A model generated the notes under the pieces. It was not told the origin of the DNA. It saw nothing but the letters and a program-made list of their open reading frames with translations, and searched no databases. The translations under genes and the position numbers were made by a program. Shown here piece by piece: positions 9,546 to 18,103 of a DNA stretch of 64,000 nucleotides. How positions within the stretch are numbered: position 1 is the first letter of the stretch; every line of letters begins with the position of its first letter. The DNA comes from Paraburkholderia sp. FT54 (GTDB taxonomy: Bacteria > Pseudomonadota > Gammaproteobacteria > Burkholderiales > Burkholderiaceae), in contig NZ_CP134197.1 of the NCBI RefSeq assembly GCF_031585635.1, forward strand, positions 806,001 through 870,000, in the 5' to 3' direction.

Positions 9546-10369
9546 CGGGCGCCTCCGCCGTACCAGGGGAACGACCATTGCGTCAGGCGGCGCAGCAGCT
9601 CGTCGGTGAGCCACGCGAGCAGCGTGATCCACGCGACGTAAGGCAGGATCACGTCCATCGCCAGGTAGCGACGCATCAGAAAGATGCGGTAGCCGAGACC
9701 GTCCGTCGAAGCGATCGCTTCCGCGGCGATCAGAAACAGCCATGCCGCGCCGAGCGAGAGACGCATGGCCACCAGCAAGCGCGGCAGCAATTGCGGCAGC
9801 ACGAGACGCAGAATCAAGGTCCAACTGGTTGCACCGAGCGTCTGCGCCTTGACCCACAGCTCGATCGGGATCTCGTGAGCCCGCGCGTGCAGATCGCGAA
9901 TAATCATCGGCGTAATGCCGACCACGATCAGCACCACCTTCGACAACTCGTCGAGCCCGAACACGATGAACAGGATGGGCAGCACCGCGAGCGGCGGGAT
10001 CATCGAAATCACCGTGATGAATGGTGAAAACGTTGCGCTCACCAGCGGAAACGAGCCAGTCGCGATGGCCGCGACCAGCGCAATCACGGCACTCACGACG
10101 AGGCCGGTGCCGAGCCGTCGCAAGCTCGATATCGTGTCGGTCCACAGCAGATACTCGCCGGTGCGCTTGTCCTCGTTGAAAGCGACTTCCTTGATGGCCT
10201 CACTCATTTGCGTCGCGCTCGGCAGCAGCTTGTCATCGGGATTGAGCTTAAGCCGCATCGACGACCCGGTGAAATAGACCGCCATCAGTACGATGAACGG
10301 CAGCAACAGCAGCATCAGACCGCCGCTTCGGCTGGGATGTCGATTGATGAGTCGCATGTGCCTGCCCAT
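9542..10369 (-). CDS. guanidine-operon ABC transporter, permease
   Basis: 275-aa inner-membrane permease with about six hydrophobic segments and the cytoplasmic EAA-type loop (ELWVKAQTLGATSWTLILR) that docks on the ATPase. It resembles SsuC/TauC permeases. The first ATG is at 10369; a second at 10357 (MRLINRHPSR) has a GGCAGG just upstream and could be the real start. It begins about 20 bp after the stop of the binding-protein gene and overlaps the ATPase gene by 4 bp. Substrate assignment rests on the riboswitch and the downstream enzymes. Confidence 0.88.
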   Translation of the reverse strand: MGRHMRLINRHPSRSGGLMLLLLPFIVLMAVYFTGSSMRLKLNPDDKLLPSATQMSEAIKEVAFNEDKRTGEYLLWTDTISSLRRLGTGLVVSAVIALVAAIATGSFPLVSATFSPFITVISMIPPLAVLPILFIVFGLDELSKVVLIVVGITPMIIRDLHARAHEIPIELWVKAQTLGATSWTLILRLVLPQLLPRLLVAMRLSLGAAWLFLIAAEAIASTDGLGYRIFLMRRYLAMDVILPYVAWITLLAWLTDELLRRLTQWSFPWYGGGAR

Positions 10370-10389
10370 TGAAATGCGTGTTGTCTGGC

Positions 10390-11460
10390 TCAGAGCTTGC
10401 CGGCGGCTGCCATTTCGACGTAAGTCGGATCGAAGCGCAGCTTGACGTTGTTCCTGTCGCCGATCACGACGCCCTTGTCGAACACCATGCCAACTACATC
10501 CGCGCTCCTGGCACCCTGCCCGAGCAGACCATGATCGAACGAGAACTTCGCGACGCGCGTCATGATCTTCGGCATGTCGGGGCTGGTGACGAAATCGAGC
10601 GCAGCCTTCGGTGTGTAAAACAGCGCGGTGGTCGACAGTTGACCCTTGAAGCCCGCGAGATCGGTGCCCGACGCCTTCGCCATCGCGGTGAGCGCGCTGG
10701 TACTGGCGGCGTTATTGGCTCGCATCAATGCGACCATCTCGAACCATGCGCCCGTCAGCGCCTTACCGAGCGCCGGGTTGTCTTTCAACGTCTTCGTGTT
10801 GACGATCATCATGTCCATGATTTCGCCTGGGATCTTGCTGGAGTCGAAGACTTCGGTGACGTTCGTCTGTGCCTTGAGGTCGGCGAGCATCGGGTTCCAC
10901 GTCACCGCATTGTGGACGGCGGGCGTCGCGAACGCGCCGGAGATATCGGCGTCGGAGGTGTTCACCACTTTGAGGTCGCGCTCGCTCATATGCGCGCTCT
11001 CGAGCGCGCGTGCGAGCAGATAGTGCGATACCGAGAACTGGACCAGATTGATCTGCTGGCCCTTCAGGTCGGCAATCTGTTTGCCCTTGCCCTTGATGAG
11101 CACGCCATCGTTGCCGTTCGAATAGTCGCTGACGATCAGCGCCGTCGAATCCACGCCCCCCGAGGCCGGGATGGTCAGCGCGTCCATGTTGGTCATCGCG
11201 CAACCGTCGAACTTACCAGCGGTGTATTGATTGATGGATTCGACGTAGTCGTTCAGTTGCACGACATCGACGTTGATGCCGTATTTCTTGGCCCATTTGG
11301 AAACGATGCCCTGGGTTTTCGCTTGGCCCCACGGCATCCAGCCAGCGTAGATGGTCCAGCACACCTTGAAGTCGGTGCGTCCGGCGGCGAACGAGGTGGT
11401 TGAGGCGAAGGCGGCGAGAGAGACGGCGGCGATGCCGAGAAAGCGAGCGAGCTTGCGCAT
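10390..11460 (-). CDS. guanidine-operon ABC transporter, periplasmic binding protein
   Basis: 356-aa solute-binding protein of the SsuA/TauA/NMT1 class, first gene of the guanidine operon. A typical signal peptide (MRKLARFLGIAAVSLAAFA...) ends near residue 26, giving a mature start around AAGRTDFKV. Aromatic residues near the N-terminus (CWTIYAGWMPWGQAK) could line the ligand site. The ATG at 11460 follows GAGG; the frame is open upstream into the riboswitch but that part is not coding. The riboswitch ends about 58 bp before the start codon. The ligand is likely guanidine rather than the urea often named in such annotations. Confidence 0.9.
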   Translation of the reverse strand: MRKLARFLGIAAVSLAAFASTTSFAAGRTDFKVCWTIYAGWMPWGQAKTQGIVSKWAKKYGINVDVVQLNDYVESINQYTAGKFDGCAMTNMDALTIPASGGVDSTALIVSDYSNGNDGVLIKGKGKQIADLKGQQINLVQFSVSHYLLARALESAHMSERDLKVVNTSDADISGAFATPAVHNAVTWNPMLADLKAQTNVTEVFDSSKIPGEIMDMMIVNTKTLKDNPALGKALTGAWFEMVALMRANNAASTSALTAMAKASGTDLAGFKGQLSTTALFYTPKAALDFVTSPDMPKIMTRVAKFSFDHGLLGQGARSADVVGMVFDKGVVIGDRNNVKLRFDPTYVEMAAAGKL

Positions 11461-11517
11461 GAGGTTGACCTCGAAAGGGACGGTTAGCGACGGCAGGGAG
11501 CAGCGCAAACATCGCGT

Positions 11518-11610
11518 TCTCTCCCGGGCTTTTATCCCGCCGTGTAACCTCGCCTGAGGTCGACAGCTCTCGGACCAGCGCCTGCGTGAAGCAGGCCGGA
11601 ACCCTAGCCG
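11518..11610 (-). ncRNA. guanidine-I (ykkC) riboswitch
   Basis: The leader on the minus strand carries the hallmark conserved blocks of the guanidine-I aptamer in the right order: CTAGGGTTCCG (11597-11607), CTGGTCCGAGAGCTG in the middle, ACACGGCGGGATAAAAG and CCCGGGAGA (to about 11520). These match the class known as ykkC-yxkD, which binds guanidinium and turns on efflux or degradation genes. It lies directly before the transporter gene. The expression platform was not resolved; about 58 nt separate the aptamer from the ATG, so control of ribosome access or of early termination is possible. Confidence 0.95.
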
Positions 11611-11669
11611 TCCATTTCCAGATTGTGTGCTAAACCGGATGCTGCGCCGGCTCCTTGCACTTCTTCTTA

Positions 11670-11685
11670 AGCGATAAGTGTGCCA
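11670..11685 (-). promoter_or_regulatory. sigma-54 (-24/-12) promoter candidate for the guanidine operon
   Basis: On the minus strand TGGCACACTTATCGCT agrees with the sigma-54 consensus TGGCACGN4TTGCW except at two positions, and both the GG (-24) and GC (-12) are correctly spaced. It lies about 60 bp upstream of the riboswitch aptamer, so a transcript starting about 12 bp after the GC would include the whole aptamer. This fits nitrogen-limitation control of a nitrogen-scavenging operon. Confidence 0.65.
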
Positions 11686-11725
11686 AATAAAAATCACCGC
11701 ATTCCGGCGCGGCACAGCGCGTTTC

Positions 11726-11742
11726 TGCGCCGCTTTGGTGAC
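11726..11742. promoter_or_regulatory. NtrC-type enhancer candidate
   Basis: TGCGCCGCTTTGGTGAC resembles the NtrC site TGCACC-N4-TGGTGCA (5 of 6 in the left half, 5 of 7 in the right). It is upstream of the sigma-54-like promoter, centred roughly 75 bp from the predicted start, closer than most NtrC sites. Inference only. Confidence 0.4.
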
Positions 11743-11947
11743 GCCGCGCACCCGGGCATGCAGACCGGGCACCTTATGCGTGCATGGCGGTTCGGTTTGC
11801 CTGCTGCCAGCGCTACCAGGCCGACGTGATCGACGAACGGTTGTTCGGTCGGCCGACCAACAACGGATAAGGCATGACGAAAATCATTCACGAACTGAAG
11901 CCGCGTGTACGATATAAGCGGTTGACCATGAGTTTTCAGGAGGCGAC

Positions 11948-12139
11948 ATGAATACGAACGCGGTGTGCCCGCTGCACGGACCAACCACCATAATCCGCAC
12001 GAATTCATACGGGTTTCCGGTCTACGCTTGCTGCTGCAACGACGTGACCTCCGTGACGCCCCCGGATGCGTGCACGAGGGCGCCGACGCAACGCGGACGC
12101 GACCCACAGCCTGAACAACCGAAGACGAGGAAAGAATGA
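11948..12139 (+). CDS. small Cys-containing protein of unknown function
   Basis: 63-aa open frame with a near-perfect ribosome site (AGGAGG six bases before the ATG). The N-terminal half has CPLHGP and a run of three cysteines (YACCCND), while the C-terminal 25 residues are polar and Pro/Arg-rich. A Cys-Pro-x-His start with paired cysteines could bind zinc, but I recognise no family. It stands alone between the guanidine promoter region and the glycosyltransferase. The strong ribosome site is the main argument that it is real. Confidence 0.5.
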   Translation: MNTNAVCPLHGPTTIIRTNSYGFPVYACCCNDVTSVTPPDACTRAPTQRGRDPQPEQPKTRKE

Positions 12140-12318
12140 CACTGACGATCAAGCCTGCTGTCCTGGTGGCAACGGCAGTCTGCAATATGTGGCCCGGTTG
12201 CGGCGCGCGGTCGGACACATTCTTTTCCCGGTATTGTGACGGTCAACGGCTTGACCTTTTTATTGCGGGAAAATGAGCGTCGATATTAGTAGTTCTTTGT
12301 AGCTATGTAAGGGCGGCG

Positions 12319-13431
12319 ATGACACAGACCACAAGATCAACGCCGGCCACGGGGAAATGGATGAAGAAAATCTGCCTGAGCATGATTGTGAAGAACGAGG
12401 CGCCAGTCATTGAGAGATGTCTCGCAAGCGTCAAGCCATGGATCGATCATTGGGCAATCGTCGACACAGGCTCCTCAGACGGTACGCAAGACATCATTCG
12501 GCACTGTATGGCGGGCATTCCGGGGACATTGCATGAGCGAGTCTGGCGAGACTTCGCGCACAACCGCAATGAAGCGCTGATACTCGCCAAACCGCACGGC
12601 GACTATCTATTCTTCATCGACGCGGACGAAACGCTGCAGATGGATGCAGGCTTCGCATGGCCGCCGCTCGAAGCGGACGGCTACCAGGTCCGCTGCCAGC
12701 TCGACGAATGGCAATATCTGCGCAATGCACTTGTCGCGGCGCATCAACCCTGGCGCTGGGAAGGCGTCTTGCACGAGTACCTGACGCAGGCGCCGCCTCA
12801 TGCCTGGCAGGCTCTGCCAGGCGCGACGATTGTCGTGTCTCGCGACGGCGCGCGTGCTCGTGACACCAACACCTATCTGCGCGACATCGAAGTGCTGGAA
12901 AGAGCGGTACGCAACGAACCTGATAACCCCCGCTATCGGTTTTACCTTGCTCAAAGCTACCGGGATGCCGGTCGGTTGGAGGATAGCATTCGCGTGTACC
13001 GCGAACGGTGTGAGATGGCAGGATGGGATGAAGAGCGCTGGTTCGCGCTCTTCCAGATCGCATCTCTCACCGAACTCAGCGGGGCTAATCCAGACGAAGT
13101 GCGCGAAGCGTATCTCGCGGCTTATCAGGCCCGTCCGCATCGCGCTGAGCCACTCAGCCGACTCGCGGCGTATCACCGGCTGCGCGGTGAGTTCGCGTTG
13201 GCGCATCTGTTCGCACAACAGGCGGCTGCGATCGCGCGTCCCGCGGACACGCTGTTCGTCGACGAATCGGTCTATGCCTGGCGGGCTCTGGACGAGCTCG
13301 TGGTGAGCGCGTATTACGTCGGCGCTATCGAGCAGGGGCGGGTCGCGCTGCAGCGGCTCCTGCGCGAACAGAAATTCCCGCAGGAGCATCGTCAACGCAT
13401 CGAGGGGAACCGACAATATTTCGGGCTGTAG
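12319..13431 (+). CDS. family 2 glycosyltransferase with C-terminal TPR-like repeats
   Basis: 370-aa protein. Residues 15-150 are a GT-A fold of family 2: ICLSMIVKNEAPVIERCL at the start, VDTGSSDGTQDI for nucleotide-sugar binding, and FIDADE with the DxD motif at 101-103. The rest is alpha-helical with repeated patterns (RYRFYLAQSYRDAGRLEDSI) typical of tetratricopeptide repeats. Such proteins often modify peptides or cell-surface molecules; acceptor and sugar are unknown. The start at 12319 follows AAGGGCGGCG; a second ATG at 12361 (MKKICLS) is possible. No signal peptide or membrane segment, so cytoplasmic. Confidence 0.85.
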   Translation: MTQTTRSTPATGKWMKKICLSMIVKNEAPVIERCLASVKPWIDHWAIVDTGSSDGTQDIIRHCMAGIPGTLHERVWRDFAHNRNEALILAKPHGDYLFFIDADETLQMDAGFAWPPLEADGYQVRCQLDEWQYLRNALVAAHQPWRWEGVLHEYLTQAPPHAWQALPGATIVVSRDGARARDTNTYLRDIEVLERAVRNEPDNPRYRFYLAQSYRDAGRLEDSIRVYRERCEMAGWDEERWFALFQIASLTELSGANPDEVREAYLAAYQARPHRAEPLSRLAAYHRLRGEFALAHLFAQQAAAIARPADTLFVDESVYAWRALDELVVSAYYVGAIEQGRVALQRLLREQKFPQEHRQRIEGNRQYFGL

Positions 13432-13482
13432 GGACTACCTTGCCGGGCGGCCCCTGTCTCGATGACGCCAAACTAAGCTGCT

Positions 13483-14856
13483 TCAGCTACGCGAAGGAAA
13501 AATACCTTGCGTGCAGATCATGTAGGTCAGGCCATTCGGCGTGACTGACGCCAGGTTGGGCAATGCAAAGGTTGTTACACCGTCTCCACCGAAGGCGGTT
13601 CCCAACAAGCTGAAGAGTGCTGTGTTCTGCGAGATGCTCATCAACTGCCCGTTGGCGGGCACCCCCACGCCGACGCCGGCCGCCGTCAGCCAGACGGTAC
13701 CCAGTGTGCAGGTCTCGCCCGTGCCCGGGGCAGCGTTGCCCGGATTACCCAATCCCGAAACCGAACCCGTTGCGCCCGTGGCGCCTTGAGCGCCCTGAGC
13801 GCCCTGAGCGCCCTGTGCTCCCGTGGCACCGGTAGCGCCCGTGGCTCCGGTCGGGCCGGTCGCGCCGGTTGGACCTGTTGTCCCCGTTGCTCCCGTTACG
13901 CCCTGGACGCCCTGCGCGCCAGTCGCGCCCGTCGGCCCCGTGGCGCCCACCGCACCAGTCGCACCGGCCGGCCCCGTGGCGCCCACCGCACCGGTGGCAC
14001 CGGCCGGCCCCGCGGCGCCCGTCGCGCCGTTGGAACCCGCCGCACCAGTGGCGCCCGTTGCACCAGTTGCGCCAGTCGCTCCGGCCGCACCCGTCGCGCC
14101 ATCTACTCCCGACGCGCCGTTCGCGCCCGCTGTGCCGGTCGCGCCTGTCGCACCCGTCGCTCCTGCGGCTCCTGTCGCCCCCGTTGCTCCCGTTGCCCCC
14201 GTCGCGCCGGTGGCTCCAGCCGGCCCAACATTGCCGCTCACGAGTTGCTGGGTAATCGTCGTCAGCGTGCTGTTGGTGGCAGCGAGTCTTGCGCTCAGCA
14301 ATTCCAGTCCGTCGTCGTATGCGTTGCCGGAAACAGGCTGAAACTGTTGGTTCATCAGATTGATTGCATCGACATTCACACCGAGGTTAGTCAGCAATTG
14401 CCCGGTTTGCGCAACCGCGGCCGCAAGCCGATTGCTGACCGCACTCGCCGACGCCGCGGAGAAGCCATTGAAGAACGCTTCCGTGTCGGAATTCGCCGCT
14501 GCGCTTGCCGTGACGAGTTCGGTGAACGGCGTCACGTTGATCGTTCCAGGCGAGGCAGCATAGGAATGCAGGACCAATCCCGACGAAGCCGATACGCGAA
14601 CCACACACGGCAACGTTAATCCCGCAGTTGAAACCGACCACGAACCGTCGGCTGCGGTCTGGGTTGAAGCGTGTCCGGCAACGCAATTCAACGACACCTG
14701 ACCGTTGACAATGGGCGCGCCGGTCGCCGCGGTACCTTTTATCGACGCCGGCACAATGCCTTGACTGGTTGCCGCGGAATCTGAACCGCCGCAGCCACTG
14801 AACAATGTCGACACCGCGATCGAAAGCAAAATTGCCGTACTTTTTTTCCCCTGCAT
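13483..14856 (-). CDS. collagen-like repeat lipoprotein with tail-collar-like C-terminus
   Basis: 457-aa predicted lipoprotein: the signal peptide ends in the lipobox FSGC with the lipidated Cys22. Residues 35-110 look like a carboxypeptidase-regulatory/Ig-like fold, 110-205 are Ala-rich helix, 211-364 are about 51 uninterrupted Gly-X-Y triplets, mostly GAT, GPT and GAQ, and 375-457 ([22 protein letters not shown], split by few residues, then ALPNLASV) resemble the phage tail-collar/Mdp domain. It probably forms a trimeric collagen-like stalk on the cell surface with a collar tip, like the Burkholderia collagen-like (Bucl) proteins. Start supported by AAAGGA. Confidence 0.88.
   Translation of the reverse strand: MQGKKSTAILLSIAVSTLFSGCGGSDSAATSQGIVPASIKGTAATGAPIVNGQVSLNCVAGHASTQTAADGSWSVSTAGLTLPCVVRVSASSGLVLHSYAASPGTINVTPFTELVTASAAANSDTEAFFNGFSAASASAVSNRLAAAVAQTGQLLTNLGVNVDAINLMNQQFQPVSGNAYDDGLELLSARLAATNSTLTTITQQLVSGNVGPAGATGATGATGATGATGAAGATGATGATGTAGANGASGVDGATGAAGATGATGATGATGAAGSNGATGAAGPAGATGAVGATGPAGATGAVGATGPTGATGAQGVQGVTGATGTTGPTGATGPTGATGATGATGAQGAQGAQGAQGATGATGSVSGLGNPGNAAPGTGETCTLGTVWLTAAGVGVGVPANGQLMSISQNTALFSLLGTAFGGDGVTTFALPNLASVTPNGLTYMICTQGIFPSRS
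13765..14226 (-). repeat. collagen-type Gly-X-Y coding repeat
   Basis: About 460 bp of 9-bp-scale tandem variation encoding Gly-X-Y triplets inside the collagen-like lipoprotein. It gives long false open frames on both strands and is a likely place for copy-number change by slippage. Confidence 0.9.
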
Positions 14857-15357
14857 TTTTATTCCTTTGATTCGATATATGCCGCTCTTTTATCTGAAAC
14901 CCGGTGCTCTCCTGGATTCACAAAAATCCTCAGGCGCTCTGCGTCGCCCGGGCGAAGGCCGATATTGGCCCCTGGGGACTTCAGGTTTCGATGCGTGGTC
15001 AGGCGGTCAAAGTGAGCGGATGCCTCCGACCAGACGCGGAACCGAGCATTGTTATTAGCCATTCCTTACCCAAACTTTCGGTTCGCCGGGGCGAGGATAA
15101 TCGTATTCCTCCGCTAATTCAACGGAAAAATCACGCCCTATAAAAACCATTGGAACGGTGAACCCACGTGGCATTAAAACATCGTTGCGGACTCAACAAA
15201 GGTTTGAAAATGGACTCTGATGCAAAGCCGGGCATTTGTGAGATTTCGCCCGGCTTTCGACGAAAGTGTGGCCGCAATGTTTATTCAAATTGAAAGACAT
15301 CGACCGGTTTCGACCACTCGCGTCACGCGGATAGCAACCGGGCTGTCCACACCATCG
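14857..15357. other. intergenic region with one hairpin
   Basis: 501 bp between the start of the collagen-like gene and the end of the diguanylate cyclase gene. Apart from the hairpin at 15224-15257 I see no coding or regulatory signal. Confidence 0.5.
15224..15257. terminator. terminator-like hairpin
   Basis: AAAGCCGGGC and GCCCGGCTTT form a perfect 10-bp stem with a 14-nt loop. It is about 100 bp beyond the stop of the diguanylate cyclase gene; the A/T ends of the stem supply a short U-tract in either direction. Confidence 0.55.
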
Positions 15358-16533
15358 TCAGGCAACCTCGGGGCGCGAGGCAGGCTGCGCCAATACGAGC
15401 CGATTGCCACCGAGCGACTTCGCGTTGTATAACGCCGCGTCGGCAGCTGCCAGCAGGTCGGCAAGCGTGGGCGCTTCGGCTCCGAACTGTGCGAGCCCAA
15501 CGCTGACCGTTGCTTGTATCGCGACGCCATCAATCCGGTGAGGAATCGTCTCAGCGAAACGTTTGGCGACGATCTCGCCCACTTCTTTGGCGCGAAGGCT
15601 GTCATGGTCGGGAAGCAGCGCAGCGAACTCTTCTCCGCCGATGCGCGCGAGAATCGCATGAGGACCCACCACGCTCCGGGCAATGTCGCTAAATGCTTTC
15701 AGTACCTCGTCGCCTGTCTTATGACCGTATCGATCATTGATTGCCTTGAAAAGATCGAGATCGAATGCAAGGAGAGAAATCGGCCGGCATGGTTCTGCGT
15801 CGCGGATCACGCGTGCGCCCTCTTCAAAAAACCATCTGCGATTGCCAAGACGGGTCAGGTAATCCGTTTGGGAGTCTCGCAGAAGCTCGCCATGGGTCTC
15901 CTCGCGGATCAACCTCAGCAGGGTCATCGGCAGGACAACCGAATACAGAACTCCTTCGTACATCGTAATGTTGCTAGCGACCGACACCACGTCCTGCCCG
16001 TACCGTGCCGCCAAAAACGGCAGGATGCACGCTCTGGCAGCGTACAGGAGCGTATGGATGCCCGTCACCCACATCGCGATGCGCCGCGATTGCATCGATT
16101 TCATGCTGTCGCATCGCAGCAGTTCGAAAGACGTCACGCCGCTAGCCAACGCGATTGGAATCGCACTCGCGTAGTACCACACCAGATTCTCCCAGCGCGC
16201 GCCGGCCACGGCCCATGTGAGCGCCAGCAGGATGAGCATCGCAATAGAGCTGTTACGGTATTTCCGGCCGCTCAAGGACGCGACGCCTTGCAGGACCAAT
16301 AGATAGCCAGTGACGATAACGAGGTTGCTCAAGGCCGAGCCAGTCGCACCGGGCAGTTCGTGGCGAACTGTTACCGCCGCACATCCGATGGCAAGCGTTG
16401 CGTACCCCGCTGCCAGTATTTTCAATTCCTTGCTGCGCCTGGGATGTGTTCGATGTTCCCAGAGCGTCATGCCGGAACTGGCGAAAAGCGTCCCGACAAT
16501 GAGGAAATAAAGGGTGAGAAGATCGACGTGCAT
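15358..16533 (-). CDS. membrane-bound GGDEF diguanylate cyclase
   Basis: 391-aa protein with about six to seven hydrophobic segments in the first 210 residues, followed by a GGDEF domain (about 220-380) that makes cyclic di-GMP from GTP. The active loop is RIGGEEF (GGEEF about residues 299-303) and the preceding DLDLFKAINDRYGHKTGDE holds the metal and nucleotide residues. The inhibitory RxxD site five residues before GGEEF is absent, so product feedback may be missing. I preferred the ATG at 16533 (MHVDLLTLYF) to an upstream TTG at 16593; neither has a clear ribosome site. The N-terminal membrane sensor is not one I can name. Confidence 0.88.
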   Translation of the reverse strand: MHVDLLTLYFLIVGTLFASSGMTLWEHRTHPRRSKELKILAAGYATLAIGCAAVTVRHELPGATGSALSNLVIVTGYLLVLQGVASLSGRKYRNSSIAMLILLALTWAVAGARWENLVWYYASAIPIALASGVTSFELLRCDSMKSMQSRRIAMWVTGIHTLLYAARACILPFLAARYGQDVVSVASNITMYEGVLYSVVLPMTLLRLIREETHGELLRDSQTDYLTRLGNRRWFFEEGARVIRDAEPCRPISLLAFDLDLFKAINDRYGHKTGDEVLKAFSDIARSVVGPHAILARIGGEEFAALLPDHDSLRAKEVGEIVAKRFAETIPHRIDGVAIQATVSVGLAQFGAEAPTLADLLAAADAALYNAKSLGGNRLVLAQPASRPEVA

Positions 16534-17214
16534 CGCTGAGGAGAGAATCCTACGCCGGTGTATCGCGGCGGCAATTCTACGCAAAAAATTCAATAGTAGG
16601 ATGATAGTCGAGGTATGGCCCTGGATGCGCTCGGAGGACGCTCATCTTTAAGCATGTCTGCGTTACCGCCACATTAGACCTTTGTCGAACGAGCACGTGA
16701 ACTGTCCGGTCGCGACAACAGATATCGTCTTCAGAAAGATTGCTGTAATTGTCGAAAACGCAAATCGACGAAGGAGAGAAAAAGCCAATACCGCGACACA
16801 GCCCATGTAACGGCAAAAATGGACAAAACTTTAGAGCCTTCAAATAAGGTATCAAATGGCCGTGGTCGGTCGGGATCTCTCAGGCGTGGGTTTATCCGTC
16901 GATTGTCAACAATCTGAGACTCCACGTCGAAGGACCGAAACAGGTCGGTCACTATAAATCGACGCAATCCGGCAAGGGGGCGGCCATTCCGTACCGGTCA
17001 CTTCCGCGGTTGAAGTGATGTCCGGGCGACCGAAAACCTCAAATTATTCGAGGTACCCGACTGGCATATCCGGGAGTTGAACGAAGCGCGCATCCGCTGG
17101 GCAAATGGGTCCATCTGTACGAACTCGTACGGAAGACAGCACAATTTTCCGTCAAGGTTCCTACGCTGAGCATGAACGCGCGTTCGCCATCGAAACCAGG
17201 CCAGGAGGACTTCA
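16534..17214. other. intergenic region with possible decayed coding sequence
   Basis: 681 bp with no intact gene. Between about 16860 and 17190 plus-strand frames read in a protein-like way but contain stops and frame changes (for example LKLFEVPDWHIREL at about 17037-17080, and VNNLRLHVEGPKQVGHYKS near 16905 in another frame). I do not recognise a family. Confidence 0.3.
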
Positions 17215-17994
17215 ATGACCGCATTGAGCGACGGGTTACCGCCCGACGGATTCGCGCCGGTGAGCGCAGAGAGCGCCCAGGCACTGGCCGAATCAATGGA
17301 CGATTCCGGCGTAGGGATCCTGCGCTATACCGTGCCGGATGCGATTCTCGTGCAGCTACGCAGTTTCGTCGCAGATCAGATCGAGCGGCACGGCGGTCAA
17401 TATTTCGACTTTCAAGGCAAGGCGTGGATCGCCGATACCTGCCTCAATCGGCTATTCGAGGACGCGGGCTTGCACGCGCTATTACGATGTCTTTACGAAC
17501 GGAAGATGCGCACATCGCCGCCCAGCGACCGGATTTTCCCGGTCCTGCGCGTGCTGACTGGCACGCACGGACTGCGTCACGCGCTCAACTTTCACTACGA
17601 CTCGTACGTCGTCACCGTACTGTTGCCGATTCTGATCCCCAATGGCCCGGATGAACCGCCGGGCCATCTGGTCATGTTCCCGAATTTGCGCAATGCCAGG
17701 CGCTTTGCGGTCGTCAACATCCTCGAAAAACTGCTGGTAGAGAAACTGCTGAAACGGATGTGGCGATCGCCGCGCGTGCAGCAATGGCTTTCGGCGAAAA
17801 TCGTGCCGCTCACGCCGGGCAATGTCTACTTCTTCTGGGGCATGCGTTCGCTTCATGCGAATCAGGCCTGTCTGCCGTCCAGCGTTCGCAGTACCGTACT
17901 GCTCCATTTCGGCGATCCGCACGAGGGCAATGTGTTCAAAAGTCTCTCCCATCGATTGCACGCCATGCGACTGCGGCGCATGGCGCGAGACTAG
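17215..17994 (+). CDS. putative Fe(II)/2-oxoglutarate-type oxygenase
   Basis: 259-aa protein with a plausible facial triad of the cupin-fold non-heme iron oxygenases: His127 and Asp129 in NFHYDSYVV, His214 in MRSLHANQ, and Arg225 (SSVRSTVLLHFGDPH) as 2-oxoglutarate binder. The spacing and the late sequence GNVYFFWG fit the phytanoyl-CoA/2OG-Fe(II) class. Substrate unknown. The ATG at 17215 follows AGGAGG with ideal spacing. It stands alone, with no partner enzyme next to it. Assignment to the family is by motif pattern only. Confidence 0.65.
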   Translation: MTALSDGLPPDGFAPVSAESAQALAESMDDSGVGILRYTVPDAILVQLRSFVADQIERHGGQYFDFQGKAWIADTCLNRLFEDAGLHALLRCLYERKMRTSPPSDRIFPVLRVLTGTHGLRHALNFHYDSYVVTVLLPILIPNGPDEPPGHLVMFPNLRNARRFAVVNILEKLLVEKLLKRMWRSPRVQQWLSAKIVPLTPGNVYFFWGMRSLHANQACLPSSVRSTVLLHFGDPHEGNVFKSLSHRLHAMRLRRMARD

Positions 17995-18103
17995 ACTTTC
18001 GCAAGAGGGCAGGCGAGCCGAGTCGCAGTCAACGTCGAAGACCAGTATGACGATGACGACGAGTTCCCTTGTTCCAGCCCGGCCAGGGCCTGGTCTGCTG
18101 CAC

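Noticed and set aside
9542..10145. Upstream extension of the guanidine-operon ATPase to a 461-residue protein
   Set aside because: The extra part lies inside the permease gene in another frame and has no family similarity. The ATGA junction gives the real start.
13823..14341. Long plus-strand frame rich in Ala-Pro-Val repeats opposite the collagen-like gene
   Set aside because: It is the complement of the Gly-X-Y repeat. The minus-strand gene has a signal peptide, ribosome site and domains; this one has none.
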